A stretch of 5,630 nucleotides of DNA from Flavobacteriales bacterium (GTDB taxonomy: Bacteria; Bacteroidota; Bacteroidia; Flavobacteriales; Crocinitomicaceae), in the NCBI GenBank assembly GCA_947375085.1, contig CANCEQ010000208.1, forward strand, positions 1 through 5,630, read 5' to 3'. The position numbers and the translations under genes were made by a program. Numbering within the stretch: position 1 is the first letter of the stretch; every line of letters begins with the position of its first letter. This document shows positions 5,398 to 5,630 of this stretch, piece by piece. The notes under the pieces are model-generated. The model saw nothing but the letters and a program-made list of their open reading frames with translations, was not told the origin of the DNA and did not search any database.

Positions 5398-5630
5398 ATG
5401 AAACGCTTTTTCAGTAAACCTCTCAATACATTTTTAACCTTATTCATCCTGCTTTTTCTAACTTTCTTGTTATTACCTATTAATATTTTTGATGGTGAAA
5501 TCATCTACAAGCAAGGGTTGGTGACAATGACTGAAAAACGTCCGTTGAGTTTGTATTTCGTTTCTGGGTTAGAATACTCGAAAGACGAATTAAAAGGAAT
5601 AAAAGAATTTCATCTGTTACCCAAAGGTTA
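5398..5630 (+). CDS. Small membrane protein of unknown function (partial, C-terminus outside window)
   Basis: The ATG at 5398 opens a frame of 77 complete codons that stays open to the window end. After a short basic start (MKRFFSKP), residues about 9-28 are strongly hydrophobic (TFLTLFILLFLTFLLLP), a transmembrane helix or uncleaved signal anchor. The following soluble part is IFDGEIIYKQGLVTMTEKRPLSLYF and then ELKGIKEFHLLPKG. The hydrophobic stretch lacks a small-residue cleavage site, which favours a membrane anchor. The start is supported by the A-rich upstream sequence and the -7 box. I do not recognise a characterised family; it resembles short uncharacterised inner-membrane proteins of flavobacteria. 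It was originally divergent from the head-GIN gene across a roughly 260-bp spacer, before the IS inserted. The C-terminus may hold a further membrane segment. Confidence 0.75.
   Translation, partial: MKRFFSKPLNTFLTLFILLFLTFLLLPINIFDGEIIYKQGLVTMTEKRPLSLYFVSGLEYSKDELKGIKEFHLLPKG

Overview
The window looks like a piece of a Flavobacteriia (Bacteroidota) chromosome. It is strongly AT-rich. Its genes belong to families typical of that group: type IX secretion (T9SS) cargo with type A and type B sorting domains, a PorP/SprF-family outer-membrane protein, and a head-GIN (DUF2807) protein. Promoter-like motifs fit the Bacteroidota -7 consensus TAnnTTTG. The genus cannot be fixed from sequence alone.

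Layout from low to high coordinates. (1) Positions 1-2931, minus strand: three closely spaced genes, read from high to low coordinates. They are a 366-aa PKD/Ig-like cargo protein with a type B sorting domain (1831-2931), a 490-aa PorP/SprF-family barrel carrying a coiled coil and a C-terminal SPOR-like domain (333-1805), and the start of a short secreted protein whose type A sorting domain is cut by the window edge (1-286). Gaps of 25 and 46 bases suggest one operon: a secreted surface protein, its probable dedicated T9SS outer-membrane partner, and a second cargo. (2) Positions 3060-3782, minus strand: a 240-aa secreted beta-solenoid (head GIN domain) with its own good -7 promoter at 3808-3815. 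(3) Positions about 3861-5215: a complete IS110-group insertion sequence with its transposase on the minus strand (3927-4976). Its 237-base upstream end encodes a two-hairpin bridge RNA (about 5007-5173). (4) Positions 5216-5397: the rest of the intergenic repeat into which the IS inserted, then (5) a plus-strand gene for a small membrane protein from 5398, cut by the window end.

The most informative result is that the IS110 bridge RNA can be read against its own insertion site. Both target guides match the flanks at 5215-5223 and 3855-3862, and both donor guides match the element ends at 3863-3869 and 5210-5215. All four agree on a CT core dinucleotide (on the IS strand) and an element of about 1.35 kb. 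Removing the element restores a roughly 142-bp intergenic repeat rich in CACAGAG/CTCTGTG and bounded by near-inverted ends. That repeat originally separated the divergent head-GIN and membrane-protein genes. The transposase also has a Cys where the last Asp of the DEDD motif is expected. Its 3' coding end holds a strong intrinsic terminator facing the opposite way, with a promoter-like box just before it, so a short antisense transcript is possible.
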